From positions 245,809 through 282,060 of the forward strand of contig CASEDF010000006.1 in NCBI GenBank assembly GCA_949286705.1: a stretch of 36,252 bases of DNA, read 5' to 3'. This document shows, one piece after another, positions 24,065 to 32,117 of the stretch. The DNA comes from an uncultured bacterium (lineage in GTDB: Bacteria > Cyanobacteriota > Vampirovibrionia > Gastranaerophilales > Gastranaerophilaceae). Each line of letters opens with the position of its first letter. The first letter of the stretch is position 1. A program made the position numbers and the translations under genes. Under the pieces are notes generated by a model. The model saw nothing but the letters and a program-made list of their open reading frames with translations. It was not told the DNA's origin and made no database searches.

Positions 24065-24102
24065 GTATTTATGGCAGGTCGATAAAAATAAAGGAGCGAA
24101 AA

Positions 24103-24624
24103 ATGGCAACAAAAGCATTTAAGTCAGAAAAAATTGATGCATTAAAATCAAAAATTGAAAAAGCCCAAGTAGCTATTGTTACTGAGTATAAAGGTTATAC
24201 CGTAGAAGAAATCACAAACCTTAGACGTGCTTTGCAAAAAGACGGCGGTGACTATACGGTTGTTAAAAATACTCTTGCAAAAATCGCTGTTAAAGATACA
24301 CCGTACGAAATTCTTACGGAAAAATTAACCGGACCGATTGCACTTGCTTTCGGTTATAAAGATCCCGTAAGCCCTGCAAAAGCAGTATCTAAATTTATTA
24401 AAGATACTAAAAAAGGCGTAATTATCGGTGCGGCTTTGGACGGAAAACTCTTAACAGAAGACGAAACAAAAGCATTGGCAAATCTTCCTTCAAAAGAAGA
24501 ACTTTACGCAAAAATGCTTGGTTGTGTCAACTCACCTGCTACAGGTATTGTTGGTTCAATCAATGCGGTTATGGCTCAACTTACAAGAGCTATGGCAGCT
24601 GTCAGAGATCAAAAGGCAGCATAG
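24103..24624 (+). CDS. rplJ: 50S ribosomal protein L10
   Basis: A 173-residue protein with the L10 pattern: KSEKIDALKSKIEKAQVAIVTEYKGYTVEEITNLR at the N-terminus, then RRALQKDGGDYTVVKNTLAKIA (the rRNA-binding K-N-T-L/L-A segment), KLTGPIALAFGYKDPVSPAK and a C-terminal helix (VGSINAVMAQLTRAMAAV) that binds L7/L12 dimers. It forms the base of the ribosomal stalk. Start at ATG 24103, set by AAGGAG at 24091-24096. It is preceded by the L10 leader and followed by rplL 61 bp later. rplK and rplA, usually directly upstream, are absent here. Confidence 0.97.
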   Translation: MATKAFKSEKIDALKSKIEKAQVAIVTEYKGYTVEEITNLRRALQKDGGDYTVVKNTLAKIAVKDTPYEILTEKLTGPIALAFGYKDPVSPAKAVSKFIKDTKKGVIIGAALDGKLLTEDETKALANLPSKEELYAKMLGCVNSPATGIVGSINAVMAQLTRAMAAVRDQKAA

Positions 24625-24685
24625 GCTATTTATTAGCTAATAATTTAGTAGTAACTTAAAAAAACAAAGTATAAAGGAGAAAAAA

Positions 24686-25063
24686 ATGAGCGTAGAAGCA
24701 ATTTTAGAATCAATTGAAAAATTAACATTATTAGAAGCAGCTGAATTGGTAAAAGCTATGGAAGAAAAATTCGGCGTATCAGCAGCAGCTCCTGTTGCAG
24801 TTGCAGCAGCTCCTGTTGCAGCAGCAGGCGCAGAAGCAGGTGCTGAAGAAGCATCTGAAGTTACTGTTGTATTAGCAGCAGCAGGCGCTAACAAAATCGC
24901 TGTATTGAAAGAAGTACGTGCTATCACAGGTCTTGGCTTGAAAGAAGCTAAAGATTTGGTTGACGCTGCTCCGAAACCGATTAAAGAAAATGTTAAAAAA
25001 GAAGATGCTGAAGCTATCAAAAAACAACTTGAAGCTGCAGGCGCTACTGTTGAAATCAAGTAG
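24686..25063 (+). CDS. rplL: 50S ribosomal protein L7/L12
   Basis: A 125-residue L7/L12 of normal layout: N-terminal dimerisation helices (about 1-34, [21 protein letters not shown]), an alanine/valine-rich hinge (about 35-58), and the conserved C-terminal domain containing [32 protein letters not shown], which recruits translation factors. It forms the flexible multi-copy stalk attached to L10. AAAGGAG lies 6-7 nt before the ATG. A strong terminator follows at 25084-25113. Confidence 0.98.
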   Translation: MSVEAILESIEKLTLLEAAELVKAMEEKFGVSAAAPVAVAAAPVAAAGAEAGAEEASEVTVVLAAAGANKIAVLKEVRAITGLGLKEAKDLVDAAPKPIKENVKKEDAEAIKKQLEAAGATVEIK

Positions 25064-25083
25064 TTCTTTTAAAATATTCTTAA

Positions 25084-25113
25084 AAAAGAGGTTCCTGTGG
25101 AGCCTCTTTTTTT
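25084..25113 (+). terminator. Terminator of rplJ-rplL
   Basis: A 12-bp stem (25084-25095 with 25099-25110, one G-U pair) and a 3-nt loop followed by T. Confidence 0.85.
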
Positions 25114-25159
25114 GTTGCGTTTTTAGATAAAATTTGTTATTATAAATATGGAGGTTTAT

Positions 25160-25549
25160 ATGAAAAAAATATTTTTAATAACCGGTTTAATACTTTTTTC
25201 TGCAATAGCTGTTGTTGCAGCGGATAATGTTAAATATTCAAGTATTTTTATAAACAAATTTTATCACTGCCTGCCGACCAACCAGACAATTACTTTAACC
25301 AATGACGACAATACTTCAGTCACCATTACAAGATCAATGCACGGCTGGAAAGAGAAAAAATGTGTGTATAATGAAACGGTTGTTCAAGGCGAGAACACAA
25401 CCAGCTATAACTGCAATCTGTATAGAGAACAAGTGAATGAACTTGTGTCAGCAATGCGGAGTGATCCTAACGGAGAAGGTCTTGCAGAGCAAACCTGGGA
25501 ACGTTTTAAAAAACTGCCGGATGTCTGCACAAAGCTTGATGCACAATAA
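25160..25549 (+). CDS. Small exported protein with conserved-looking cysteines, unknown
   Basis: A 129-residue protein with a signal peptide (MKKIFLITGLILFSAIAVVAA, probable cleavage after VAA). The start is the ATG at 25160: the earlier in-frame ATG at 25148 is itself part of the GGAGG ribosome binding site. The mature domain has four cysteines (around 37, 66, 82 and 125), suggesting two periplasmic disulfides, and a threonine-rich TITLTNDDNTSVTI strand pair. No known domain recognised. TATAAA lies just upstream. It converges end-to-end on the nuclease gene at 25550 with no intervening terminator. Confidence 0.65.
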   Translation: MKKIFLITGLILFSAIAVVAADNVKYSSIFINKFYHCLPTNQTITLTNDDNTSVTITRSMHGWKEKKCVYNETVVQGENTTSYNCNLYREQVNELVSAMRSDPNGEGLAEQTWERFKKLPDVCTKLDAQ

Positions 25550-26176
25550 TTAACAAAATTTGTTATATTCGCAGAATTTGCAGCCTGCCGGATTTGACGG
25601 GAAAGTTTGAGCTGAGGTAATTTGTGTACAGATTTTTATAAGCTCTTCCGTATAAATTTTTTCGCGTTCTTTTGTAAATTCTATCTTATGATTAAGATTA
25701 TTTTTTAAATCTATATAGATAAATGTAAGGCTGTCAAAGGTTTTCAGAAACTTTGCCGCAGAGAGAAGATAAATCATTGTCTGGTAATCATTTTCAGGGT
25801 TTTGCGGAACTGAACCTGTTTTATAGTCCAGAATATAATAATTATTGCCGTCTTTTACGAGCGCATCAAGTCTTCCCCCGACCCAGAAACCTCCGATTTT
25901 GCAGGAAAGATTATATTCGGATTCAACATATGTTTTTTGAAAAAATTCATTTGATTTTAAAATATTCCAGACACGCGTTTCATCGGACGTCAGAACTTTT
26001 TCAAGCTTTGTTATGTCATCTCCTCTCAGATAGTAATTTGCAAGCGCGTGAACTTTTTTGCCTTTTTCAAACGGTGTTGCTTTTTGCGGAACGGAGATTT
26101 TTGCCGCGTATTTATAATAATATTTTTTCGGGCATTCTTTAAATGTTTTCAGCATATGCGGGGAAAAATTATTCAT
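25550..26176 (-). CDS. PD-(D/E)XK nuclease with four-cysteine iron-sulfur motif (RecB/AddB/Cas4-type), partner of the helicase
   Basis: A 208-residue stand-alone nuclease domain. In order: C15 in FKECPKKYYYKY, H43 in GKKVHAL, D104 in GGRLDAL, D117 and K119 in LDYKTG, the QxxxY pair Q132/Y136, and C199, C202 and C208 at the C-terminus (GCKFCEYNKFC). One N-terminal plus three C-terminal cysteines is the iron-sulfur staple of AddB, Cas4 and related RecB-family nucleases; H, D, D-x-K and Q-x-x-x-Y are the catalytic residues. All appear intact, so an active DNA nuclease is expected. It starts with its own GGAG site and overlaps the helicase gene end by 8 bp, so the two proteins are probably made together as a complex. 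No cas genes or CRISPR array are present, which argues against Cas4. Confidence 0.88.
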   Translation of the reverse strand: MNNFSPHMLKTFKECPKKYYYKYAAKISVPQKATPFEKGKKVHALANYYLRGDDITKLEKVLTSDETRVWNILKSNEFFQKTYVESEYNLSCKIGGFWVGGRLDALVKDGNNYYILDYKTGSVPQNPENDYQTMIYLLSAAKFLKTFDSLTFIYIDLKNNLNHKIEFTKEREKIYTEELIKICTQITSAQTFPSNPAGCKFCEYNKFC

Positions 26177-29100
26177 CTTCTGCTCCTTTTAATAATTCGT
26201 AGAATATCAAACTCGGCTCCTGTTCAACGGTTTTGCCAAAAGAAGTTGCTTTGCGGCTTGACGTGATATAAAGCTTTTGTTTTGCTCTTGTAATTGCAAC
26301 ATATAAAAGTCTCAAATTTTCCGCCAGAAGCTCTTTTTTAAGGTCAACTTCCGTTTTTGGTTTGTAATTCGGGTTGAGGCGCCGGATATTTTCCATAAAA
26401 TCCGACGATTTAAGTTTAATTTCGTCAAAATCCAGCGTAAGATTTTTCTCTGTCATTTCCGGCAAAAATACAAAATCGAACTCATCGCCCTTGGATTTAT
26501 GCAGTGTCATAATCTGCACCTTGCCTTCAACAAATTCGCGGTTGCTTTCATCTTCTTCCGAGAAGAATTTAAACCCGCTTAAGGACGGCTTTTTCGCAAG
26601 TTCGCCCAATCTTTCAATTATATAAACTAAACTTTTATTCGTTGAGCTTAACCGCTTAATAAGAGTTGCAATTAAATATACGTTTGATTTTTCAATTTCA
26701 CTTGAAAAATGTGAAAGCCCTATTTTTATTGCCAGCTCTTCGGGCTGCAGATACGGCATTGAAATCCAATAATTCAAATCCCAGTGGAATTGTACGAGTT
26801 CAGGATTTTCTATACTGTCGCAATCGATTTCAACGAATGGTTTTTCATAATTTCTTATGTCAGTGCCGAGTCTTGGTTTGTAAAATCCCATCTCAGCCAG
26901 AATTTCGTAATTATCCGCCAGAATATTGTTATCAAACGGCGTTAAAATCATCTTTAAAATTGCAAAAATTGTTTTAAAAATGGATTTTTGTTCAAGGCTT
27001 TCGCTTCGCGTAATGCTTTTAAGTCCGCTGTCGTTTATAAAATTAAGCCATTGCGCGACCTGAAAATTATTTCTTAAGAGGATTCCTACTGTTGCTTTGG
27101 GATTTTGATTAAACGCAGTCTTAATATTTTTCAGAATATAATTTCGTTCTTCAAGCGGAGCGGAAAATATTTTACCGGTAACAGCGTTTTCCTGCATCGG
27201 GTTTTTGCCTTCCACGGGCTGCATAAAAATTTTGTAGAAGGCATTTTGGGTTTCGGGCTTTGTATCTGCAAATTTCACAAGATTATTTGCAAGTGTCCAG
27301 ACATCTTTTGTACATCTTTGCGAGCAATTCATGCTGACATCTTGACTTGAGGAAATGAATTTTCTGAAACCTTCGACATCAGCATTTGAAAAAGTGGTAG
27401 TGATTGCCTGATTTATATCTCCGCAGCGGATTAAATTTTTATGTTTTCCGCTCAAAAGTCCGATTAACTCCTGCTGAATCGCGGATGAATCCTGAGCTTC
27501 ATCCTCAATAATATATTCGCAGATGTTTTGATAATATGCAAGAATATCGGGATTTTCTCTCAAAAGTTTCACGGATGAGATGAGCATGTCATCGTAATCA
27601 ATAAGATTTTGAGATTTTAATTCTTCCTGATAATTATTAAAAAATTCCGCAAATTTTTTAAGTTTGGGGTCAGAAACAGTTTTATCCAAGACCCCCTCGC
27701 CGAGTTTGAAAACCGATATCCCGCGGTCAAAATCATCGGTTTCTGTTTTTTTGAGTTTCAGCCTGTCGGATATTCCGCGAATAATCCTTGAACGCTGGGT
27801 ATCGTCACAAATTTCAAAGTCTGAATTTAAGCCTAAACGCTCAAAATTTCCGTTTTCTTTCAAAATTTTTAATGCAAGCCCGTGGATTGTACTTATATTA
27901 GGCAATTGGCTTGAATTTTGGCGGATATTTTTAATCCTTTCACGAAAATTTCTTGCGGCTGATTCCATATAGGTTAAGACAAAAATATTATCCGGATTTA
28001 TTCCGTTATCAAGGAGTTTCAAAATCAATGCAAGCAGAATTGTGGTTTTGCCTGCCCCGGGAACAGCCGAAATCGCCATCTGTCCGGATTTGTATTCCAG
28101 AACAGGCGCCTGATCAGGACGGGGAATAATCGGTTTTACATCCTGAACGGAAGTAATTTCCTGCTCAAAATTCAAATAATTTTCAATCCCGCCGAAATTT
28201 TCAACACCGTTTCCGTCAAAAAGACTTGAAAACGCAAAAATACCTTGGTTCGCACAGAGGGTTAATTTGCGTAAAATCCTTGCTGTTTTATCTTTGCTTA
28301 AATTTATATTATCTTCAATTGTGTAGGTGTCTTTGTCCCAGCCTTTTTGGAATACCCATGCGTTATACAAAGGTCCTGTGTCGCTTTTTACCCATTCATC
28401 GCTGGAAACATCAAGCCAGAGCTGGTATTTGGTTTGAATTTGATTGTCTATAATTTTTTGCGGAGTTGCAACAATCAAGTTAGATTCTTTTATATCAAGC
28501 GTTGAATAAGGATTTTCCGCAATTATTGAATTTTCAATTTGAATTATTATCTCGGTTTTTCGTTTCTCAAATTCTTCGCCGAAAATGTTTTCAAAATCCC
28601 TTAATTGTTTTATAAAAAAGTTGAATTTATTAATCTCATCCGGATTGATTGATGTGAATTCCATAATCCGGTCGTAAATTTCACAAACCTGCTCGGACAG
28701 TTTCAAATTAGATGTGGAAAGTTTTTCAATTGTGTTTAAAAGGTTTGAATATTTTTGATTAAAAATTTCATCCGTAAAATCGTATTCAGGCAAAGATTTT
28801 GTTTCATCAAAGGTTTGCAAAATTACGCGGCAGTATTTTATCGGGATGCCCAAAAATTCAGACAACAAAACTCGGATATCAAATTCGTTAAGGGTATCTT
28901 TCAAGTCCGTATTGAATTTCAGAATAGTTAAAGCCGCCTGCACAAGCCTGTTTTGGATTAATTTTTCGTTTCCTGATAAAAATAATAAATCAGCTCTGAC
29001 ATTTTCCTTAAGCGTAAATTTAAGCATGTCGTCAATAACAGGCGTAATAATTGATATATCGCACGGCTTTATGTTTCTTTTTTGCAGTTCTTCAATTTTT

Positions 29101-30026
29101 TCCGTTACCAGATCAATCATTTTTGCCCTTTTAGAAGGAGATTGAAGCGTGAAGTGCTTTAATTTTTGATTATCGTCATTAATTACATTGTTGAATAGAG
29201 TTTGAGAGTCCGAATTCAACGGAGTCAATGTTTCAACAGTCATGGCTTTTTGATTGAACAATTCTTCAAATCCCCAGACAGCATCTTTATCAGCGCTCAA
29301 ATATCCGCTGCGGCTTGCACCTTGTCTGTCAAATGCAATAAAAACGTCTTTTAATTGCGGGGCAAGATAGTTTATAAAATCAAAGCACACAGGCGTAATT
29401 TCATCCCCGTCATCAAGAATAAGGTATCTTATTTTTTTAAAATAGTCTGTATTTTTATATATAAAATTAAAAACAAGAGTTTGTCTTAAATAGTCAAAAT
29501 CTCTAAGAGCAAGTGTTTTTGCCAGAAGTTTTTTCAGTGCTATTTTTGCATCGTCAGCAAAAGTTTCGCCAAGAATTTTTGAGCGTTCTTCAATTTCCTG
29601 ATCCGAAAGATTATTCTGCACAATAAGCGAATATCTTCTGAACAATTGGTGCAGCAAGGATTTTTTTGAATTATAACCTTTAAACGCAATATCTTTTAAA
29701 ATATCTTTCAAAATAAACTGAGAAATCTCTAATCCCGCGAGGTTGGGTAAAATAACGGGGTTGTCAAAAGTATTGCGGCTTTCCAAAAAAGCCCAGTTGT
29801 CGGATACCGCGTTATACACAAGTCCGAAAAACGAATATACCTGAAATTTTTCAACAGAATCTGTTGTCAATTTTGCAAGAGTTTTTTCAATAAAATTGTT
29901 TTTCAGGGTAGAATTTTGAACCAGAACAAGAATTTCGGATGCTTTTACACCGGAATTCAAAAGCTCGGCGTATTTTGAAATTAATATATTTGTCTTTTCC
30001 GAACTTACTGTCCCTTCAATAATCAA
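26169..30026 (-). CDS. Double-module SF1 helicase (degenerate N-terminal module, intact UvrD/AddA-type C-terminal module)
   Basis: A 1285-residue protein. Its start is not ATG: TTG at 30026, 8 nt after AGGGGG, is preferred to TTG at 30032, where spacing is only 2 nt. Residues 1-300 look like a first SF1 helicase module that has decayed: the Walker A position reads GTVSSEKT, with glutamate in place of the essential glycine, and a Walker B-like LILDDGDE (about 202-209) follows. From about 630 there is an intact UvrD-like module: PRPDQ (Q motif), AVPGAGKTT (Walker A, about 654), STIHGLA (motif Ib), IIEDEAQDSS (Walker B, about 839), GDINQAI (motif III), MTLHKSKGDEFD (motif V, about 1173) and LLYVAITRAKQKLYI (motif VI, about 1240). 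An AddA/RecB-like nuclease domain is missing from its C-terminus and is supplied by the adjacent gene. Likely role: end resection in recombination, or defence. Confidence 0.88.
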   Translation of the reverse strand: MIIEGTVSSEKTNILISKYAELLNSGVKASEILVLVQNSTLKNNFIEKTLAKLTTDSVEKFQVYSFFGLVYNAVSDNWAFLESRNTFDNPVILPNLAGLEISQFILKDILKDIAFKGYNSKKSLLHQLFRRYSLIVQNNLSDQEIEERSKILGETFADDAKIALKKLLAKTLALRDFDYLRQTLVFNFIYKNTDYFKKIRYLILDDGDEITPVCFDFINYLAPQLKDVFIAFDRQGASRSGYLSADKDAVWGFEELFNQKAMTVETLTPLNSDSQTLFNNVINDDNQKLKHFTLQSPSKRAKMIDLVTEKIEELQKRNIKPCDISIITPVIDDMLKFTLKENVRADLLFLSGNEKLIQNRLVQAALTILKFNTDLKDTLNEFDIRVLLSEFLGIPIKYCRVILQTFDETKSLPEYDFTDEIFNQKYSNLLNTIEKLSTSNLKLSEQVCEIYDRIMEFTSINPDEINKFNFFIKQLRDFENIFGEEFEKRKTEIIIQIENSIIAENPYSTLDIKESNLIVATPQKIIDNQIQTKYQLWLDVSSDEWVKSDTGPLYNAWVFQKGWDKDTYTIEDNINLSKDKTARILRKLTLCANQGIFAFSSLFDGNGVENFGGIENYLNFEQEITSVQDVKPIIPRPDQAPVLEYKSGQMAISAVPGAGKTTILLALILKLLDNGINPDNIFVLTYMESAARNFRERIKNIRQNSSQLPNISTIHGLALKILKENGNFERLGLNSDFEICDDTQRSRIIRGISDRLKLKKTETDDFDRGISVFKLGEGVLDKTVSDPKLKKFAEFFNNYQEELKSQNLIDYDDMLISSVKLLRENPDILAYYQNICEYIIEDEAQDSSAIQQELIGLLSGKHKNLIRCGDINQAITTTFSNADVEGFRKFISSSQDVSMNCSQRCTKDVWTLANNLVKFADTKPETQNAFYKIFMQPVEGKNPMQENAVTGKIFSAPLEERNYILKNIKTAFNQNPKATVGILLRNNFQVAQWLNFINDSGLKSITRSESLEQKSIFKTIFAILKMILTPFDNNILADNYEILAEMGFYKPRLGTDIRNYEKPFVEIDCDSIENPELVQFHWDLNYWISMPYLQPEELAIKIGLSHFSSEIEKSNVYLIATLIKRLSSTNKSLVYIIERLGELAKKPSLSGFKFFSEEDESNREFVEGKVQIMTLHKSKGDEFDFVFLPEMTEKNLTLDFDEIKLKSSDFMENIRRLNPNYKPKTEVDLKKELLAENLRLLYVAITRAKQKLYITSSRKATSFGKTVEQEPSLIFYELLKGAEDE

Positions 30027-30047
30027 AATCAATACCCCCTATAATGT

Positions 30048-30056
30048 ATTTTATCA
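30048..30056 (-). promoter_or_regulatory. Extended -10 for the helicase gene
   Basis: TGATAAAAT on the minus strand is an extended -10 element. The expected start leaves a very short leader that still contains the AGGGGG site used by the TTG start at 30026. Confidence 0.5.
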
Positions 30057-30091
30057 TAAAATTATTTCAAAAAACTAATGCCGTTACACTA

Positions 30092-30120
30092 TTGCATTTT
30101 ATTAGAAGTTAGTCTATTAT
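30092..30120 (+). promoter_or_regulatory. Promoter of the winged-helix gene
   Basis: TTGCAT (30092-30097), a 17-bp spacer and TATTAT (30115-30120) precede the gene at 30165, giving a leader of about 38 nt with a strong GGAGG site. Confidence 0.55.
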
Positions 30121-30164
30121 TATCATATAAATAAGAAACAGCATGTTAACAATGGAGGTAAAAA

Positions 30165-30371
30165 ATGCAACAATTACAAGAACAAATCGGATTTTCAGCA
30201 GGACAAATTTATGATTATTTAAACAACAATGGTGAATCTTCATTTTCAAAAATGAAAAAAGAATTGGATCTTAAAGGAAACTTTGCAGACTTAGGTCTTG
30301 GCTGGTTAGCAAGAGAAGACAAAGTTGAAATTTCTAAAAAAGGTACTTCTGTTAACGTTAGACTTAAATAG
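30165..30371 (+). CDS. Small winged helix-turn-helix protein (DUF2582 type)
   Basis: A 68-residue protein matching the DUF2582 winged-helix family: GFSAGQIYDYLNNNGESSFSKMKKELDL provides helices 1 and 2, FADLGLGWLAREDKVEIS provides the recognition helix and the first wing strand (family pattern ...A-L-G-W-L-A-R-E-x-K-I/V), and the final strand follows. It is the complete length for the family. Ligand and targets are unknown. GGAGG lies 6 nt before the ATG, and a promoter and a terminator frame it as a single-gene transcript. It is divergent from the helicase-nuclease operon and could regulate it; this is only a positional guess. Confidence 0.8.
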   Translation: MQQLQEQIGFSAGQIYDYLNNNGESSFSKMKKELDLKGNFADLGLGWLAREDKVEISKKGTSVNVRLK

Positions 30372-30394
30372 TTATAAAAAAATTCAAATAACAT

Positions 30395-30421
30395 AAAAAG
30401 GCACCTTACAGGTGCCTTTTT
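30395..30421 (+). terminator. Terminator of the winged-helix gene
   Basis: AAAAAGGCACC and GGTGCCTTTTT form a perfect 11-bp stem with loop TTACA. Its last bases abut the extended -10 of the next gene. Confidence 0.85.
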
Positions 30422-30422
30422 A

Positions 30423-30431
30423 TGTTATAAT
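30423..30431 (+). promoter_or_regulatory. Extended -10 promoter, leaderless, for the ABC permease
   Basis: TGTTATAAT is followed by six bases and the ATG at 30438, with no ribosome binding site. The -35 region falls inside the terminator hairpin just upstream and is not recognisable, as expected for an extended -10. Confidence 0.6.
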
Positions 30432-30437
30432 TTTTCT

Positions 30438-31262
30438 ATGAAAAGTTTTCGGATAGTCTTGGGGTATATTATATTAATACTTATTGCAATAAGTATGCTG
30501 TATCCGTTTTTTGCAATGATTAATCTGTCATTTGTACAAAATAGTGAGATTTTTTCGCAGGCTGATAAAATTTTTCATACACCTTTGACTTTTGAAAATT
30601 ATATAAATGTTTTCGGCCAAATTCCGTTAAGCAAATATTTTATGAATAGTTTAATCGTGGCTGTAATTACGACTTTCGGTCAGGTTGTAATTGCATCTAT
30701 GGCAGGATATGCTTTTGCAAGGCTTAATTTTAAAGGACGCGATTTTTTGTTTTTGATAATTCTTATTACAATGCTAATCCCGCCGCAGGTAAATATTATT
30801 CCGCTTTTCTTTTTAATGCGTGAGCTGCATTTGATAGATACTTATCAGGCTTTAATTTTACCGGGGTTATTCGGTGGACTTGGCGTATTTATGTTAAGAC
30901 AGTATTTTTTAAGTATGCCTAAAGATCTTGAAGAATCTGCGAGGATTGACGGATGTAATTTTTTTGAAACCTTTTTTAAAATAGCTTTGCCGCTTGCAAT
31001 GCCGGCAGTTGCGACGCTGGGCATATTTACGTTTGTTTCAACCTGGAACAGTTTTATGTGGCCGTTAATAGTAACAAATTCAGAAGGAATGCGAACACTG
31101 CCAGTCGGGCTTGCGATTTTTAAAGGAAGTTTCAGAGAAATTACCTTGTGGGGTGAACTTTTGGCATGTTCCGTAATTTGTACGCTGCCTGTAATAGGTG
31201 TGTTTTTATTGGGCAAAAAATATTTTATAAATGATATTTTACAAGGCGGTGTTAAAGAATAA
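30438..31262 (+). CDS. Sugar ABC transporter permease (MalG/UgpE type), orphan
   Basis: A 274-residue inner-membrane permease of the carbohydrate-uptake (CUT1) MalG-like class, full length. It has six predicted helices, a first periplasmic loop ending PLTFENYINVF (family pattern of LTLENY), NSLIVA at helix 2, the ABC2 region (MLIPPQVNIIPLF) and the EAA coupling loop (EESARIDGCNFFETFFKIALPLAMP, residues 165-189) that contacts the ATPase. The C-terminus FINDILQGGVKE fits the usual G-x-x-x-G-A-V-K-G ending. No solute-binding protein, second permease or ATPase is present; terminators flank it on both sides, so it is expressed alone. Confidence 0.9.
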   Translation: MKSFRIVLGYIILILIAISMLYPFFAMINLSFVQNSEIFSQADKIFHTPLTFENYINVFGQIPLSKYFMNSLIVAVITTFGQVVIASMAGYAFARLNFKGRDFLFLIILITMLIPPQVNIIPLFFLMRELHLIDTYQALILPGLFGGLGVFMLRQYFLSMPKDLEESARIDGCNFFETFFKIALPLAMPAVATLGIFTFVSTWNSFMWPLIVTNSEGMRTLPVGLAIFKGSFREITLWGELLACSVICTLPVIGVFLLGKKYFINDILQGGVKE

Positions 31263-31287
31263 AACAGGGCATAAGCCCTGTTTTATT
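31258..31287. terminator. Bidirectional intrinsic terminator
   Basis: AATAAAACAGGGC and GCCCTGTTTTATT form a perfect 13-bp stem around ATAA. It overlaps the stop codons of the ABC permease and of the convergent gene at 31287. Confidence 0.88.
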
Positions 31288-32033
31288 TATTGCTTTTTAC
31301 CTAATAACCAATTTCCTGCTAACAATACACCAGCTGCGATTGCGCCCCATTTACCCGCCTGCTTCCATTTGAAATTTTTAAGAGCATTGGATAAAGTTTT
31401 TGAATTATTTGTAAATGCTTTTGCGTTTACATCATAATGTTTAACATAATTTTTTAAATTACCTGCTAACTTACCTGAATTTTTTTGAATATTTTCGGTA
31501 ATTTTTGTCATATCTATTTTTGAAAATTCTTTTTCAACCTGTTCTATAGCATTTTTCAAGCCTTGCTGGGTTTTGTCTGTTATTTTTAAACCTGAGGGTA
31601 ATTTGGATAAATCACCGGTAGCAGCAGCTTTTTTGACTATTTCATAATCTTTTAGGCTCTTAATACCAAATTGTTTTTTCAAAATATTTGCTTTTGTTCG
31701 ATTTACGGTATTAATAGTCGCATTTTTTACGGCAATATTTTCATAAGATTTTACAAAACTGTCTTTAAAATTTTTAGCGTCTTTCAGCGGATTCGCAAAA
31801 TAGTATCCTGCTCCGGCACCTGCAGCACCGCCCAACAATAATGCTCCTATTCCGAGACCGCCTTTTCCTCCGACAGCCTGCTGATTAGTATTACCTTGAA
31901 AATTTACCTGTTGTCCTTGAGTCTGTTGTGCTTGACCTGCATTTTGATTTAAATATGCATTGTACATAAAATCATCATTCAATGCACCCATCCCTGAATA
32001 CCCGTAATTCATCATCGGTACATTTGCTACCAT
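31287..32033 (-). CDS. Lineage-type F-x-G protein with glycine-rich helix and C-terminal membrane helix, unknown
   Basis: A 248-residue protein not assignable to a known family. Residues 1-55 are low-complexity, rich in N, Q, G, Y and M, with VNFQGN at 43-48. A glycine/alanine-rich hydrophobic helix follows at about 58-80 (GGLGIGALLLGGAAGAGAGYYF, a glycine zipper). Residues 85-215 are lysine-rich and helical. The C-terminus (about 226-245) has a second hydrophobic helix and ends in GKKQ. The layout suggests a membrane-inserting protein with two helices and a charged helical middle. AAGG/TTAGG motifs precede the ATG. It converges on the permease over a shared terminator. Its N-terminal segment is shared in pattern with the proteins at 6916 and 34939. 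Confidence 0.65.
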   Translation of the reverse strand: MVANVPMMNYGYSGMGALNDDFMYNAYLNQNAGQAQQTQGQQVNFQGNTNQQAVGGKGGLGIGALLLGGAAGAGAGYYFANPLKDAKNFKDSFVKSYENIAVKNATINTVNRTKANILKKQFGIKSLKDYEIVKKAAATGDLSKLPSGLKITDKTQQGLKNAIEQVEKEFSKIDMTKITENIQKNSGKLAGNLKNYVKHYDVNAKAFTNNSKTLSNALKNFKWKQAGKWGAIAAGVLLAGNWLLGKKQ

Positions 32034-32092
32034 ATTAACCTAACCTTTCCAAAAATTTATAAACTAACCTGTATTTATAAACAATTTTGTTA

Positions 32093-32116
32093 AGAAAAAA
32101 TTGCCTTTTAGGTAAA
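32093..32116 (-). terminator. Weak terminator downstream of aroA
   Basis: On the minus strand TTACC and GGCAA (one mismatch) surround TAAAA and are followed by a T-rich run. The stem is short, so termination may be partial. Confidence 0.35.
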
Positions 32117-32117
32117 G

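Noticed and set aside
24049-24102. Upstream extension of rplJ
   Set aside because: The region is the end of the L10 leader and its attenuator; AAGGAG points to the ATG at 24103.
24637-25059. 140-codon frame opposite rplL
   Set aside because: Alanine-rich composition is just the complement of the rplL hinge; no independent start signal.
25552-25566. Palindrome between the secreted-protein and nuclease stops (TAACAAAATTTGTTA)
   Set aside because: No usable loop and weak A/T stem; also overlaps nuclease codons, so not called a terminator.
25550-26176. Cas4 identity of the PD-(D/E)XK nuclease
   Set aside because: The domain and cysteine pattern fit Cas4, but there is no cas1, cas2 or CRISPR array, while an overlapping helicase gene supports an AddB/RecB-type role.
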